Of a stretch of 64,000 nucleotides of DNA, positions 27,343-36,215 are shown one piece after another. The number at the start of each line of letters is the position of its first letter. Position 1 is the stretch's first letter. The notes under the pieces are model-generated. The model was not told the DNA's origin. It searched no databases and saw only the letters and a list, made by a program, of their open reading frames with translations. Both the position numbers and the translations under genes were made by a program. Source of the DNA: Sphingopyxis macrogoltabida (GTDB lineage Bacteria > Pseudomonadota > Alphaproteobacteria > Sphingomonadales > Sphingomonadaceae); assembly GCF_001314325.1 (NCBI RefSeq), contig NZ_CP009429.1, positions 1,426,501 to 1,490,500 on the forward strand. Reading direction: 5' to 3'.

Positions 27343-28467
27343 CTAGTCGCCGATGAAGCCGTTGAGCCGCTCGCAGGCGGCGATCCAGTCCTGCTTGAAC
27401 TCCTGTACGACCTGCCCGGCGCCCATCGCCTCGTTCATCAGGCCCACGCCCTGACCGACCCAATAGGTGGCGAGTGCCTTGGCGCCTTCATGGCCGCCCT
27501 CGGACAATTTATCGACCTTGCGCAGCGCCGGCTCGCTGACCAGCGACTGGAGCGGCATCGGGAGCGGTTTGGGCGCGTCCTCTGCCTCCCAAGCGTCGGT
27601 CCACGGCGACCGAAGCTGGCGCGAGGGTTTGCCGGTGCGGCTCTTCGAGCGCACCGTGTCGCGCGACGAGGCGGCGAGCATCTTGTCCTTCACCACCGGA
27701 TTGGTTTCCGCCTCGGCGGTGGTCAGCCACACCGATCCGGTCCAGGCGCCGTGCGCGCCCATCGCCATCGCCGCCGCCATCTGGCGCCCGGTGACGATGC
27801 CGCCGGCGGCGAGAATCGGCGTGTCGGCGCCGACCGCTGCGACGGCGGCCGCCACCTCGGGCACCAGCACCATCGTCGCGACCTCGCCGCAATGGCCGCC
27901 GGCCTCACCGCCCGCGACGACGAGGATATCGACGCCGGCGCGCACCTGCGTCAGCGCATGATCGCGTGTGCCGACGAGCGCCGCGACCGGGACATTGTGC
28001 CGTTTACCCAGTTCGAGCATCAGCGGCGGCGGTACGCCGAGCGCGTTGGCGATCAGCTTGATCGGATGGCGGAACGCGACTTCGAGCAATGCCGCGGCCC
28101 CGGCGTCGCTCATATTGTCGCCGAGGCTGGAGCTGACGCCGCCGAGGCTGTCGCCCTCGACACCGTGCTTTTCGAGGAGATCGGCGACGAAGGCCTTATG
28201 CGCGTCGGGAATCGGCGGCAGGGCGTCTTTTTCCTCGCCCTTTCCGGCGAAGCTGTTCGGAACGATCAGGTCGACGCCATAGGGACGCCCGCCGATATGG
28301 TCGTCGATCCACGCCAGTTCTTCCTCGAGCCGTTCGGGCGGCAGCGCGGCGGCGCCGAAGACGCCCATGCCGCCGGCCTTCGACACCGCGACGACGACGT
28401 CGCGGCAGTGCGAGAAGGCGAGCAGCGGAAACTCGATATCGAGCATCGTGCAGATGGGGGATTGCAT
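27343..28467 (-). CDS. Nitronate monooxygenase family flavoprotein
   Basis: The 374-residue protein begins MQSPICTMLDIEFPLLAF, with GGAGAGG upstream. It has the NMO/2-nitropropane dioxygenase TIM-barrel pattern: AVSKAGGMGVFGAA, ILVVAGGEAGGHCG, TPILAAGGIVTGRQMAAAMAMGAHGAWTGSVWL, and a helical C-terminus. It is predicted to bind FMN and oxidise alkyl nitronates or a related carbanion. The gene is divergent from nadC and convergent with ppiB; the context does not reveal its substrate. Confidence 0.87.
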   Translation of the reverse strand: MQSPICTMLDIEFPLLAFSHCRDVVVAVSKAGGMGVFGAAALPPERLEEELAWIDDHIGGRPYGVDLIVPNSFAGKGEEKDALPPIPDAHKAFVADLLEKHGVEGDSLGGVSSSLGDNMSDAGAAALLEVAFRHPIKLIANALGVPPPLMLELGKRHNVPVAALVGTRDHALTQVRAGVDILVVAGGEAGGHCGEVATMVLVPEVAAAVAAVGADTPILAAGGIVTGRQMAAAMAMGAHGAWTGSVWLTTAEAETNPVVKDKMLAASSRDTVRSKSRTGKPSRQLRSPWTDAWEAEDAPKPLPMPLQSLVSEPALRKVDKLSEGGHEGAKALATYWVGQGVGLMNEAMGAGQVVQEFKQDWIAACERLNGFIGD

Positions 28468-28564
28468 AGGGACCTCTCCATATCTCTCTATTTGCACCCA
28501 TGTCAGCGCCAGTTGACGTAAACGTCAAGTTGATTTGCGCGAGCCAGCGTTTAACGCGGGGCCC

Positions 28565-29413
28565 ATGACCGATTTCACGCTCCCCGACTTCGACCTCGAT
28601 GCTTTCGTCCGCGCGACTCTTGCCGAAGATCTGGGAGCGGGGGGCGACATCACCTCGATGGCGACGATCCCTTCCGATGCCCGTTTCGACGGCGTGATGG
28701 ACAGCCGCGATGCGATCACCGTCGCCGGACTGCCGATCGCCGAGCGCTTCTTTCGCGCGCTTTCGCCCGACATGGATATCCGGATCCTTGTCGAAGAAGG
28801 GGCAGAGGTCCAATCGTGCACCGACCTTATCCGCCTGTCGGGCAACGCGCGGGCGATGCTGACCGCGGAGCGGTCGGCGCTCAATACAGTGCAGCATCTG
28901 TCGGGTATCGCGACGATGACGCGCGAATATGTCGACGCGATCGCCGGCACCGGGGCGACCCTGCTCGACACACGCAAGACGATTCCCGGGCTGCGTATCC
29001 TCGAAAAATATGCGACGCGCATGGGCGGGGCGACCAACCATCGCATGGGTCTGTGGGACGCCGCGATGATCAAGGATAATCATGTCGCGGTCGCGGGATC
29101 GGTCGAGGAGGCAGTACGCCGCGCGGTTGCGGCCGGGATCGGCAGCATCATCGTCGAGGTCGACCGGGTCGATCAGGTGGAACCGGCGCTTGGTGCGGGT
29201 GCGACGCACCTGCTGCTCGATAATATGGACCTTGCCGCGCTTCGCGAATCGGTGGCGCTTGTCGCTGACCGGGTGCCGACCGAGGCGTCGGGCGGGGTGC
29301 GGCTCGACACGATCCGCGCGATCGCCGAGACGGGCGTTACCTATGTCTCGGTCGGCCGCCTGACCCAATCAGCGCCTGCGGCCGACATCGGGCTCGATTT
29401 TGCGCTGGCCTGA
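28565..29413 (+). CDS. nadC: Nicotinate-nucleotide pyrophosphorylase (carboxylating)
   Basis: The 282-residue protein starts MTDFTLPDFDLDAF; a ten-residue upstream extension is not supported. Quinolinate phosphoribosyltransferase motifs are visible: EDLGAGGDIT, LNTVQHLSGIATMTREYVDA, LLDTRKTIPGLRILEKYA and MIKDNH. It makes nicotinate mononucleotide in de novo NAD synthesis. Its final codons overlap the start of the RNase T2 gene by 14 bp. nadA and nadB are not nearby. Confidence 0.95.
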   Translation: MTDFTLPDFDLDAFVRATLAEDLGAGGDITSMATIPSDARFDGVMDSRDAITVAGLPIAERFFRALSPDMDIRILVEEGAEVQSCTDLIRLSGNARAMLTAERSALNTVQHLSGIATMTREYVDAIAGTGATLLDTRKTIPGLRILEKYATRMGGATNHRMGLWDAAMIKDNHVAVAGSVEEAVRRAVAAGIGSIIVEVDRVDQVEPALGAGATHLLLDNMDLAALRESVALVADRVPTEASGGVRLDTIRAIAETGVTYVSVGRLTQSAPAADIGLDFALA

Positions 29414-30119
29414 GGTCGCTGCACTAGCGCTGCTTCTCGCGCCCACCGCCGCCAACGCGCAGGCATTGGCGTGCCGGATTCCCGATCGCATCCCGGTTCC
29501 GAGGCTGGAACAGCCCAAGCGCGGCGAGCCGGTGCGCAAGCCGCCGGTCGCCGGATATCTGCTGAGTATGAGCTGGTCGCCGCAGCATTGCGCGACCGTT
29601 CGTAACCCGAAGGATGCGCGCGACCGGTTCCAGTGCGCAGGCGAGAACGGCCGTTTCGGCTGGGTGCTTCACGGCCTGTGGCCCGAGGCGGCGAATCCGG
29701 GCTATCCCCAATGGTGCCGCCCGGCGAAGATCGTGCCACAGCCGGTGCTGCGCCGCCACCTGTGCATGACGCCGTCGGCGCAGCTGCTCCAGCATGAATG
29801 GGCCAAGCACGGTACCTGCATGAGCCCGCATCCTGCCGCCTATTTCCGCTCGGCCGAAATATTGTTCGGCGCGGTGCGCTTTCCCGACATGGCGGCACTC
29901 GCGGCGAAACCGCAGACCGCGGGGACCATCCGCCGTGCCTTTGCGGCGGCCAACAAGGGGGTTTCCGAATCGATGATCGCGGTGGCGGTCGACGAAAAGG
30001 GCTGGCTCAAGGAAGTGCGGCTGTGCCTCGGCCCGCGGATGCGGCCGCAGCGGTGCAAAGGCTCCCAGACCGGCGCCCGCGACCAGCGCGCGGTGCGGGT
30101 GCGGCCACTGCCGCGCTGA
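29400..30119 (+). CDS. Secreted RNase T2 family ribonuclease
   Basis: The 239-residue protein probably starts at TTG 29400, overlapping nadC by 14 bp; no ATG lies before the mature domain. A signal peptide (ALALLLAPTAANA, cleaved near residue 20) exports it. Both RNase T2 catalytic segments are intact: HGLWPE (CAS-I) and HEWAKHGTC (CAS-II). Five or more cysteines suggest periplasmic disulfides. It should cleave RNA non-specifically in the periplasm or outside. The weak start suggests coupling to nadC translation. Confidence 0.88.
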   Translation: MRWPEVAALALLLAPTAANAQALACRIPDRIPVPRLEQPKRGEPVRKPPVAGYLLSMSWSPQHCATVRNPKDARDRFQCAGENGRFGWVLHGLWPEAANPGYPQWCRPAKIVPQPVLRRHLCMTPSAQLLQHEWAKHGTCMSPHPAAYFRSAEILFGAVRFPDMAALAAKPQTAGTIRRAFAAANKGVSESMIAVAVDEKGWLKEVRLCLGPRMRPQRCKGSQTGARDQRAVRVRPLPR

Positions 30120-30202
30120 AATCCTGTCCCGCGATGGAACGCCGCGCGCGTTAACCCTTTTTTAACCTTACCCAATCGTTAACGCTGTCCTAGCGTGCCG
30201 GC

Positions 30203-30427
30203 ATGGACAGCGACGATCGCATCGATATTCGGGGTCTCGTTCGTGCGCACGGCGCGCGGCAGCTCGCCATCGCCCGCTTGGGTGCGCCCGATGACTGGAA
30301 GGGCGAACTGCACCGGACCCTGGCGGTCCAGCGTGCGCCGCAAGCGATCTGGACGCGCAGCGACCTGCGCCTGTTCGTCGAAAGTTTCGCGATCTTCTTT
30401 ACCGCGACGATGATCTTCCTGCTCTGA
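30203..30427 (+). CDS. Small membrane-anchored protein of unknown function
   Basis: The 74-residue protein starts MDSDDRIDIRGLVRAHGARQ. It is charged over about 55 residues and ends in a hydrophobic segment (LFVESFAIFFTATMIFLL), predicting a C-terminal membrane anchor. No motif is recognised. It is tail-to-tail with the LplT-like gene and nine bp away from it. Such short anchored proteins are common in sphingomonads. The ATG is the only good start. Confidence 0.6.
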   Translation: MDSDDRIDIRGLVRAHGARQLAIARLGAPDDWKGELHRTLAVQRAPQAIWTRSDLRLFVESFAIFFTATMIFLL

Positions 30428-30436
30428 CGCAGGCGC

Positions 30437-31708
30437 TCAGTCGCAGGCCTTGTGGAGCTTCCACGCCAGCCACGCCGAGACGAGGCACATCGCCGCGACC
30501 ATCAACAACGTATCGCCGATCGTCAGCCCCGCGCCGATCAGGACGCTGAGCAGCAACGTCGCCGCGACCATGAAGCCCGAATTGACGATGTTGTTTGCGG
30601 CGACGGTGCGGGCTGTCTGCGATTTCGACACCGTGGTGGTAAGAAAGGCGTAGAGCGGTACGACGAACATCCCGCCGGCGATCGCGATACCGAGCAGGTC
30701 GAGGATGATGCGGTCGCCCGCAGTCAGTGACAGGAACTCGCGCCAGTTCATCAGCGTGCCGTCGGCGTGGACCCAATGGGTAACCGACCACCAGAGGTCG
30801 AGCACGAACAGCGCCATGACGATCACCGAGCCGGGCGAATAGCGCGCCGAGACATGCCCCTTGAGCAGCCGGTTGACGATGATCGACCCGATCGCGACTC
30901 CGACCGAGAAGATCGCGGTGAACAGCGTCGCGGCGGTGTTGTCGCCGCCGAGCGCATTCTTGACCAGCGGCGGGAATTGCGCGGCGAGGATGGCGCCGAT
31001 CGCCCAGAAGAAGCTGATCGACACGATGGCGAGGAACAGCCGCGGAATGTGCATCGTCGAATTGACGATCTGCCATGACGAACGAAAGACATTATGGTCA
31101 ATGACCAGCCCCTCGGCTTCCTTTTCGGGCGGGGCGGCGGGGACGTAGCTGGCGGTCAGGCGGCCGACGATGGCGACGATGATGATGCCGGGAATGGCGA
31201 AATGCGGCGGCGTCAGCCCGCCGACGATGCTGCCGCCGAGGATCGCGATATAGGTTCCCGCCTCGACCCAGCCGGTGCCCGCGAGCACTTCATCCTCGTG
31301 CAGATGCTGCGGCAGGATCGCATATTTGATCGGGCCGAAGAAGGTCGAGTGCATCCCCATTGCGAAGAGCGCGAGCAGCATGACGGGCACGATATGGAAC
31401 CAGATGCCGATGCCGCCGACGATCATGATGAAGATTTCGGCCGTTTTGATCAGGCGGATCATCTTCGTCTTGTCGGTGCTGTCGGCAAGCTGGCCCGCGA
31501 GCGCCGAAAAGAGGAAGAAGGGCAGGATGAACAGCCCGCCCGCCAGCGCGTTGAACCAGGCCTCGGTCTCCGGGTCCTTGTAGATGGTGAAGGTGACGAG
31601 GATCACCATCGCCATCTTGTAGAAATTGTCGTTGAAGGCGTTGAGGAATTGGGTGGCAAAGAGGGGCAGGAACCGGCGTTGCTTCATCAGCGCGAAGGAA
31701 CCGGTCAT
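30437..31708 (-). CDS. MFS transporter, LplT-like (lysophospholipid transporter family)
   Basis: Started at MTGSFALMKQRR (423 residues). The N-terminus FLPLFATQFLNAFNDNFYKMAM and the following FNALAGGLFILPFFLFSALAGQLADSTDK, a major-facilitator A-loop motif, are diagnostic of the LplT family, in which the transporter flips lysophospholipids to the inner leaflet. About twelve hydrophobic segments are visible. No acyltransferase domain (Aas) is fused or adjacent. It neighbours pgsA, consistent with a phospholipid role. Confidence 0.8.
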   Translation of the reverse strand: MTGSFALMKQRRFLPLFATQFLNAFNDNFYKMAMVILVTFTIYKDPETEAWFNALAGGLFILPFFLFSALAGQLADSTDKTKMIRLIKTAEIFIMIVGGIGIWFHIVPVMLLALFAMGMHSTFFGPIKYAILPQHLHEDEVLAGTGWVEAGTYIAILGGSIVGGLTPPHFAIPGIIIVAIVGRLTASYVPAAPPEKEAEGLVIDHNVFRSSWQIVNSTMHIPRLFLAIVSISFFWAIGAILAAQFPPLVKNALGGDNTAATLFTAIFSVGVAIGSIIVNRLLKGHVSARYSPGSVIVMALFVLDLWWSVTHWVHADGTLMNWREFLSLTAGDRIILDLLGIAIAGGMFVVPLYAFLTTTVSKSQTARTVAANNIVNSGFMVAATLLLSVLIGAGLTIGDTLLMVAAMCLVSAWLAWKLHKACD

Positions 31709-31843
31709 TGAAAACCCAATCTTGTAAACCAACTATCCGATACCATTTCGCCCATCAGGCAAAGCGGTTGTGACCCCGGGGGCTTATCGGGTAGGGCAGT
31801 CGGGGTCAAAGCCCATTTTGGAACAGACACGCCAGCGGGGATC

Positions 31844-32416
31844 ATGCTCAGCCTTCCCAATCTTCTGACCCTGTCGCGGATCCTGGCGGTTCCCATCCTG
31901 CTCTTCCTGCTGTGGCCGGGCGTGATCGAAGGATCGCACCAGCCGAAGCCGATCGACTATGCCTTCGCTTTCGGCCTCTACTGCCTGATGGGCGTGACCG
32001 ATTATTTTGACGGCTATGTTGCACGCTCGCGTGGCATCGTATCGCGGCTGGGGGCTTTCCTCGATCCGATCGCCGACAAGATCATGATCGCGGCGGTCAT
32101 CCTGCTCCTCGTCTTCACGCGCGACATTGCGGGCTATCATGTCATCGCCGCACTGATGATCCTGCTGCGCGAGATCATCGTGTCGGGGCTGCGCGAGTTT
32201 CTCGCGACGCTGCAGGTCTCGATGCCGGTGACCCAGCTTGCGAAATGGAAGACGACCTTCCAGCTCATTGCTTTCGGCGCGCTGATCCTCGCAGGCGCCT
32301 TGCCCGCGATGGCGTGGATCAAGCTGGTCGGGCTCGCCTCGCTGTGGGGCGCCGCGGTGCTGACGCTGATCACCGGCTGGGACTATCTGCGCGTCGGCCT
32401 CAAGCATATGGACTGA
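31844..32416 (+). CDS. pgsA: CDP-diacylglycerol--glycerol-3-phosphate phosphatidyltransferase
   Basis: The 190-residue protein starts MLSLPNLLTLSRILAVP and has about four to six membrane helices. The CDP-alcohol phosphotransferase signature is complete: DYFDGYVARSRGIVSRLGAF followed by LDPIADK, with the acidic residues for metal binding. It makes phosphatidylglycerol phosphate, the committed step to phosphatidylglycerol and cardiolipin. moaD follows after 4 bp, so co-transcription with moaD-moaE is likely although functionally unrelated. Confidence 0.94.
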   Translation: MLSLPNLLTLSRILAVPILLFLLWPGVIEGSHQPKPIDYAFAFGLYCLMGVTDYFDGYVARSRGIVSRLGAFLDPIADKIMIAAVILLLVFTRDIAGYHVIAALMILLREIIVSGLREFLATLQVSMPVTQLAKWKTTFQLIAFGALILAGALPAMAWIKLVGLASLWGAAVLTLITGWDYLRVGLKHMD

Positions 32417-32420
32417 CCCG

Positions 32421-32678
32421 ATGACGCTGACGGTGAGCTATTTCGCCTGGGTGCGCGAGCGGATGGGGGTTGCCGAGGAAGAGATCGTGCTGCCCGCGGG
32501 AGCCGCGACGGTCGGTGATCTCGTCGGCTGGCTCGCGGCGCGCGACGAACGCGGTGCTCGCGCCTTTGCCGAACCCGGACGGATTCGCGCCGCGCTCGGC
32601 GGCGCGATGGTCGGTGCGACCGCGCCCCTCGGCGATGCGCGCGAGATCGCGCTGTTTCCGCCGGTGACGGGCGGATGA
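32421..32678 (+). CDS. moaD: Molybdopterin synthase small subunit
   Basis: The 85-residue protein is a ubiquitin-like fold (MTLTVSYFAWVRERMGVAEE) ending in the required di-glycine PPVTGG, which carries the thiocarboxylate sulfur for molybdopterin synthesis. MoeB or another activating enzyme is not in the window. Its TGA overlaps the moaE ATG. Confidence 0.93.
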   Translation: MTLTVSYFAWVRERMGVAEEEIVLPAGAATVGDLVGWLAARDERGARAFAEPGRIRAALGGAMVGATAPLGDAREIALFPPVTGG

Positions 32679-33115
32679 TCCGCGTCGAAGTCGGCGCCGC
32701 AGCGATCGATGTCGCCGCCGAACTCGCGGTGCACGACGGTGGCGGGCATGGTGCGAGCGCGAGCTTTATCGGCCGGGTGCGCGGCGACGACGGATTGACC
32801 GAACTTTTCCTCGAACATCATCCGGTGCTCACTGCGACGGGGCTCGATGAGCTTGCGACCGAAGCCGCGGCGCGCTGGAAACTGGGCGCGCTCACCCTGA
32901 TCCACCGGGTCGGCGCGATGGCACCGGGCGATACGATCGTCCTTGTCCTCGCCAGCAGCCCGCATCGCGGCGAGTCGCTGGCGGCGTGCGAATTTCTGAT
33001 CGACCGTCTGAAGACCGACGTAATGTTGTGGAAGCGCGAAAGTTTTGCCGACGGCCGCGTGCAATGGGTCGAGCAGCGCGAGGGCGATCATGCGCGCGCG
33101 GAGCGGTGGGACTGA
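32675..33115 (+). CDS. moaE: Molybdopterin synthase catalytic subunit
   Basis: The 146-residue protein has MoaE motifs: ASFIGRVRGDD, LFLEHHPVLT, IHRVGAMAPGDTIVLVLASSPHRGESL and LKTDVMLWKRESF, with the conserved lysines of the active site. With MoaD it forms the heterotetramer that adds two sulfurs to precursor Z. The ATG overlaps the moaD stop. Its stop abuts that of oxyR at a TGATCA. Confidence 0.94.
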   Translation: MIRVEVGAAAIDVAAELAVHDGGGHGASASFIGRVRGDDGLTELFLEHHPVLTATGLDELATEAAARWKLGALTLIHRVGAMAPGDTIVLVLASSPHRGESLAACEFLIDRLKTDVMLWKRESFADGRVQWVEQREGDHARAERWD

Positions 33116-34021
33116 TCAGTTCGCCTTATGCTTGCGAAATATGTCGGCGAGCATGCGGAATTCGTCGGCGCGCGGGCTGCCCTTGCGCCACACCAGCGCG
33201 ATCGTCCGCCAGTCGTGGTCGGAAGCGAGCGGGCGGGTATCGATGTCGGTATGGTCGAGGATGCCGGCCTCGATCGCCATCTGCGGCAGCATCGTGATGC
33301 CGAGCCCGTTATCGACCATCTGCACCAGCGTGTGGAGCGACGTCCCCATCATCCGGGCGCCGGCGCGCAGTTCGGGGCGGTTGCACGCGGCGAGCGCATG
33401 ATCCTTCAGGCAGTGCCCGTCCTCGAGCATCAGCATTTGCGCGGGGTCGATCTGGTCGGCGCTGACCATCGCGGGCAGGTCCTCGCTCTGGTCGCCGGGG
33501 AAGGCGACGAACAGCGCGTCGTCGAACAGATTTTCCGCCTCGACGTCGCCGCACGCATAGGGAAGCGCGAGCAGCACGCAGTCGACCGCACCATGGTGTA
33601 GCGATTCGCAGGCCTGCGCGCTCGGCTCCTCGCGCAGGAACAGCTTGAGCGACGGACGCTCCTTGCGCAGTCGCGGCAACAAGCCCGGAAGCAGGAAGGG
33701 CGCGATCGTCGGGATGACGCTCATCCGGAGTTCGCCGACGAGCGGCGCGGCGGCCGCGGCGGCCATATCGGCGAGCTCTTCGGCTTCGCGCAGCACGCGG
33801 TGCGCCTTGTCGACGATCGCGTTGCCGAGCATCGTGAAGCGGACGACGCGGCGCGTACGTTCGACGAGCGTCTGGCCGAGCAGCGTTTCGAGCTCGCGAA
33901 TGCCCGCCGACAGCGTCGATTGCGTCACGTTGCACGCATCCGCCGCACGGCCGAAATGCCCGTGTTCGTGCAACGCGACGAGATATTGCATCTGCTTGAG
34001 CGAGGGCAGGTAGTTTTGCAT
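33116..34021 (-). CDS. oxyR: Hydrogen-peroxide-sensing LysR regulator OxyR
   Basis: Started at MQNYLPSLKQMQYL (301 residues); the upstream extension is not LysR-like. The N-terminal helix-turn-helix is HFGRAADACNVTQSTLSAGIRELE. In the sensor domain the redox pair appears as Cys204 and Cys213 in DGHCLKDHALAAC, with the same nine-residue spacing as the peroxide-reactive cysteines of E. coli OxyR. It is therefore a redox OxyR and not a generic LysR protein. It is divergent from an EF-hand gene, and the ~135-bp gap probably contains its autoregulated promoter. Confidence 0.93.
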   Translation of the reverse strand: MQNYLPSLKQMQYLVALHEHGHFGRAADACNVTQSTLSAGIRELETLLGQTLVERTRRVVRFTMLGNAIVDKAHRVLREAEELADMAAAAAAPLVGELRMSVIPTIAPFLLPGLLPRLRKERPSLKLFLREEPSAQACESLHHGAVDCVLLALPYACGDVEAENLFDDALFVAFPGDQSEDLPAMVSADQIDPAQMLMLEDGHCLKDHALAACNRPELRAGARMMGTSLHTLVQMVDNGLGITMLPQMAIEAGILDHTDIDTRPLASDHDWRTIALVWRKGSPRADEFRMLADIFRKHKAN

Positions 34022-34157
34022 TGATCGAATATAGCTATGGATGGCCTGATCTTGAACAGCTTTATCGATTAAAAATTCGCGGCCAAAATGGCGGCGTTTA
34101 TTGCGACTGTCTGCCGCGACATGATAATCAGCCCGATCGATGGGCGCGGAGGGGCGG

Positions 34158-34625
34158 ATGGCGATTTCCCGATTTCTGATCGGCGGCTTGGCGAGTGCCT
34201 TGTTGCTCACCGGCGGGCTGTTCATGTGGAAGGGCTATAGCCAGATTGCCGATGAAGAGGTGCTGCCCGAACCGCCGCCGGCGCTGCCCGCGATCCCGGT
34301 CGCGGGGGCCAACGCGCCGAAGCGTGGTCCCGCGCCGCCGGCGTTGCCCGCCGCGAAAGAGGCGTCGCGCGAGGAGCGCCGCTTCAACCGTTACGACCGC
34401 GACCGCAACGACCGGGTCAGCCGGGTCGAGATGATGTCAACGCGTACCGCGGCGTTTCGCAAGCTCGACAAGGACGGCAACAATTTGCTGACCTTCGAGG
34501 AATGGGCCGCGGCGACAGGCGAGCGCTTCGCCAGGGCCGACGGCGACCGGTCGGGCGACCTGACGCGGGTGGAGTTTGCGACGACGGCGCCCAAAGCGGC
34601 GGCGAAGCCCAAATGTAGCTGCTGA
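34158..34625 (+). CDS. Membrane-anchored EF-hand protein
   Basis: From the ATG at 34158 the protein is 155 residues. A signal or anchor helix (FLIGGLASALLLTGGLFMW) is followed by a Pro-rich stretch. Three 12-residue EF loops are recognisable: DRDRNDRVSRVE, DKDGNNLLTFEE and DGDRSGDLTRVE, each with Asp/Asn/Ser ligands at 1, 3 and 5 and Glu at 12. It probably binds Ca2+ in the periplasm. The C-terminus is Lys-rich and ends CSC. The role is unknown. Confidence 0.8.
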   Translation: MAISRFLIGGLASALLLTGGLFMWKGYSQIADEEVLPEPPPALPAIPVAGANAPKRGPAPPALPAAKEASREERRFNRYDRDRNDRVSRVEMMSTRTAAFRKLDKDGNNLLTFEEWAAATGERFARADGDRSGDLTRVEFATTAPKAAAKPKCSC

Positions 34626-34631
34626 TCGCCT

Positions 34632-34731
34632 ATAATCGTCGCCCCCGCGCAGGCGGGGGCCGCCGTCGGTTTACGCAGCGGTGCAGAATAAGGCCTCCAG
34701 CGGCCCCCGCCTGCGCGGGGGCGACGATTAT
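34632..34731. repeat. Perfect 32-bp inverted repeat made of a nested hairpin unit
   Basis: Arms 34632-34663 and 34700-34731 are exact reverse complements over 32 bp. Each arm contains its own palindrome, GCCCCCGCGCAGGCGGGGGC, a small hairpin with an 8-bp stem. The loop between arms is 36 bp. The right arm runs into the trmFO stop codon (34728-34730), so the repeat supplies the end of that gene. The structure resembles dispersed REP-type palindromes and may act as a transcriptional end or mRNA stabiliser for both convergent genes. Confidence 0.85.
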
Positions 34732-36074
34732 GCCGCTACCCCCTCTGCAGCCTTCATCCACTCTGCCAACGCCGTCCCCGCGCGCTGTGTGTAGCCGAGT
34801 TTGCGGTCCTTCTTACGGACATCCTCGGCGAGCGGCGGAAACAGGCCGAAATTGACGTTCATCGGCTGGTAGCTCGCGGCATCGGCGCCGCCGGTGATAT
34901 GACCGAGCAGCGCGCCGAGCGCGGTTTCGGGCGGCGGCGGGGGCAGGGTGCGGCCGCCGAGTTCGGCGGCGGCGAAGCGCGCGGCGACAAGGCCGATCGC
35001 GGCGCTTTCGACATAGCCCTCGCAGCCGGTGATCTGCCCGGCAAAGCGGATATGCGGCGCCGATTTCAGGCGAAGCTGCTGGTCGAGCAGTTCGGGCGAG
35101 CGGATGAAGCTGTTGCGGTGGAGGCCGCCGAGGCGCGCGAATTCGGCCTTTTCGAGGCCGGGGATGGTGCGGAACAGTTCGACCTGCGCCGCATGTTTCA
35201 GCTTGGTCTGGAAACCGACCATATTCCACAGCGTGCCGAGCGCATTATCCTGCCGGAGCTGGACGACCGCATAGGGCCAGCGCCCGGTGCGCGGATTGTC
35301 GAGCCCGACGCCCTTCATCGGGCCGAAGCGCAGCGTTTCGGGGCCGCGCTCGGCCATCACTTCGATCGGCATGCAGCCTTCAAAGTAAGGCGTGTCCTTT
35401 TCCCAGTCCTTGAACTCGGTCTTGTCGCCGTCGACCAGGCCCTGGACGAAGGCGTGATACTGCTCCTTGTCCATCGGGCAGTTGATATAATCCTTGCCGT
35501 CGCCGATCGGCCCGACCTTGTCCCAGCGGCTCGCCATCCACGCGATATCCATGTCGATGCTGTCGCGGTAGACGATGGGCGCGATGGCGTCGAAAAAGGC
35601 CAGCGCATCCTTGCCGGTGGCTTCGCCGATGCTGGAGGCGAGGCCCGCGGCGGTAAGCGGGCCGGTGGCGACGATCGTCATGCCTTCCGACGGCAGCGTG
35701 TCGATGCGTTCGCGGACGATGGTGATGTTCGGGTGATTTGCGAGCGCATTGGTAACGCCGCCCGAGAAGAGGTCGCGGTCGACCGCGAGCGCCGAGCCGG
35801 CGGGAACTTTCGTGGCGTCGGCCTCGCGCATGATGATCGAACCGAGCGTGCGCATCTCGCGGTGAAGCAGGCCGACGGCATTGCTGTCGCCGTCGTCGCT
35901 GCGGAAACTGTTCGAGCACACCATCTCGGCGAGCGTGTCGCCCTGATGCGCCGGGGTCATGTCGCCGCCCCCGCGCATTTCGGAGAGGCGCACGCGATAG
36001 CCTGCCTCGGCGAGCTGCCAGGCGGCTTCGGAGCCCGCGAGGCCGCCGCCGATGATATGAATGTCGTGCGCCAT
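34728..36074 (-). CDS. trmFO: Methylenetetrahydrofolate--tRNA-(uracil-5-)-methyltransferase
   Basis: The 448-residue flavoprotein starts [20 protein letters not shown], the FAD-binding fold of the GidA/TrmFO family. TrmFO-specific segments are [36 protein letters not shown], and [19 protein letters not shown]. It makes 5-methyluridine at position 54 of tRNA using methylene-THF. The stop codon is inside a 32-bp inverted repeat. A 33-bp tandem repeat lies before the start. Confidence 0.95.
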   Translation of the reverse strand: MAHDIHIIGGGLAGSEAAWQLAEAGYRVRLSEMRGGGDMTPAHQGDTLAEMVCSNSFRSDDGDSNAVGLLHREMRTLGSIIMREADATKVPAGSALAVDRDLFSGGVTNALANHPNITIVRERIDTLPSEGMTIVATGPLTAAGLASSIGEATGKDALAFFDAIAPIVYRDSIDMDIAWMASRWDKVGPIGDGKDYINCPMDKEQYHAFVQGLVDGDKTEFKDWEKDTPYFEGCMPIEVMAERGPETLRFGPMKGVGLDNPRTGRWPYAVVQLRQDNALGTLWNMVGFQTKLKHAAQVELFRTIPGLEKAEFARLGGLHRNSFIRSPELLDQQLRLKSAPHIRFAGQITGCEGYVESAAIGLVAARFAAAELGGRTLPPPPPETALGALLGHITGGADAASYQPMNVNFGLFPPLAEDVRKKDRKLGYTQRAGTALAEWMKAAEGVAA

Positions 36075-36086
36075 TTACCGTGTCCG

Positions 36087-36185
36087 TTGACTTGCAAGAA
36101 ATTCGCCGCGCACGCTTGTTTGACTTGCACGGCGTTCGCCGCGCGCGCCTATTTGACTTGCGCGATGTTCGCCGCGCACTAGGCC
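36087..36185. repeat. Three 33-bp tandem repeats in the trmFO/yhhN divergent region
   Basis: Three imperfect copies begin at 36087, 36120 and 36153, each starting TTGACTTGC and ending with TTCGCCGCGC-type sequence. The period is exactly 33 bp. The start of each copy resembles a -35 element (TTGACT). The block lies between divergent genes, 13 bp from the trmFO ATG. The copies differ at several internal bases, so they are not very recent. A promoter or protein-binding role is possible. Confidence 0.75.
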
Positions 36186-36215
36186 GGTTAGGAACAAGAT
36201 GCAAAGGGGCGGACG

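Noticed and set aside
33110..33120. Convergent genes that abut at TGATCA (moaE/oxyR, and the same at 36885-36890)
   Set aside because: The shared palindrome follows from two TGA stops placed head to head. It is compaction, not a signal.
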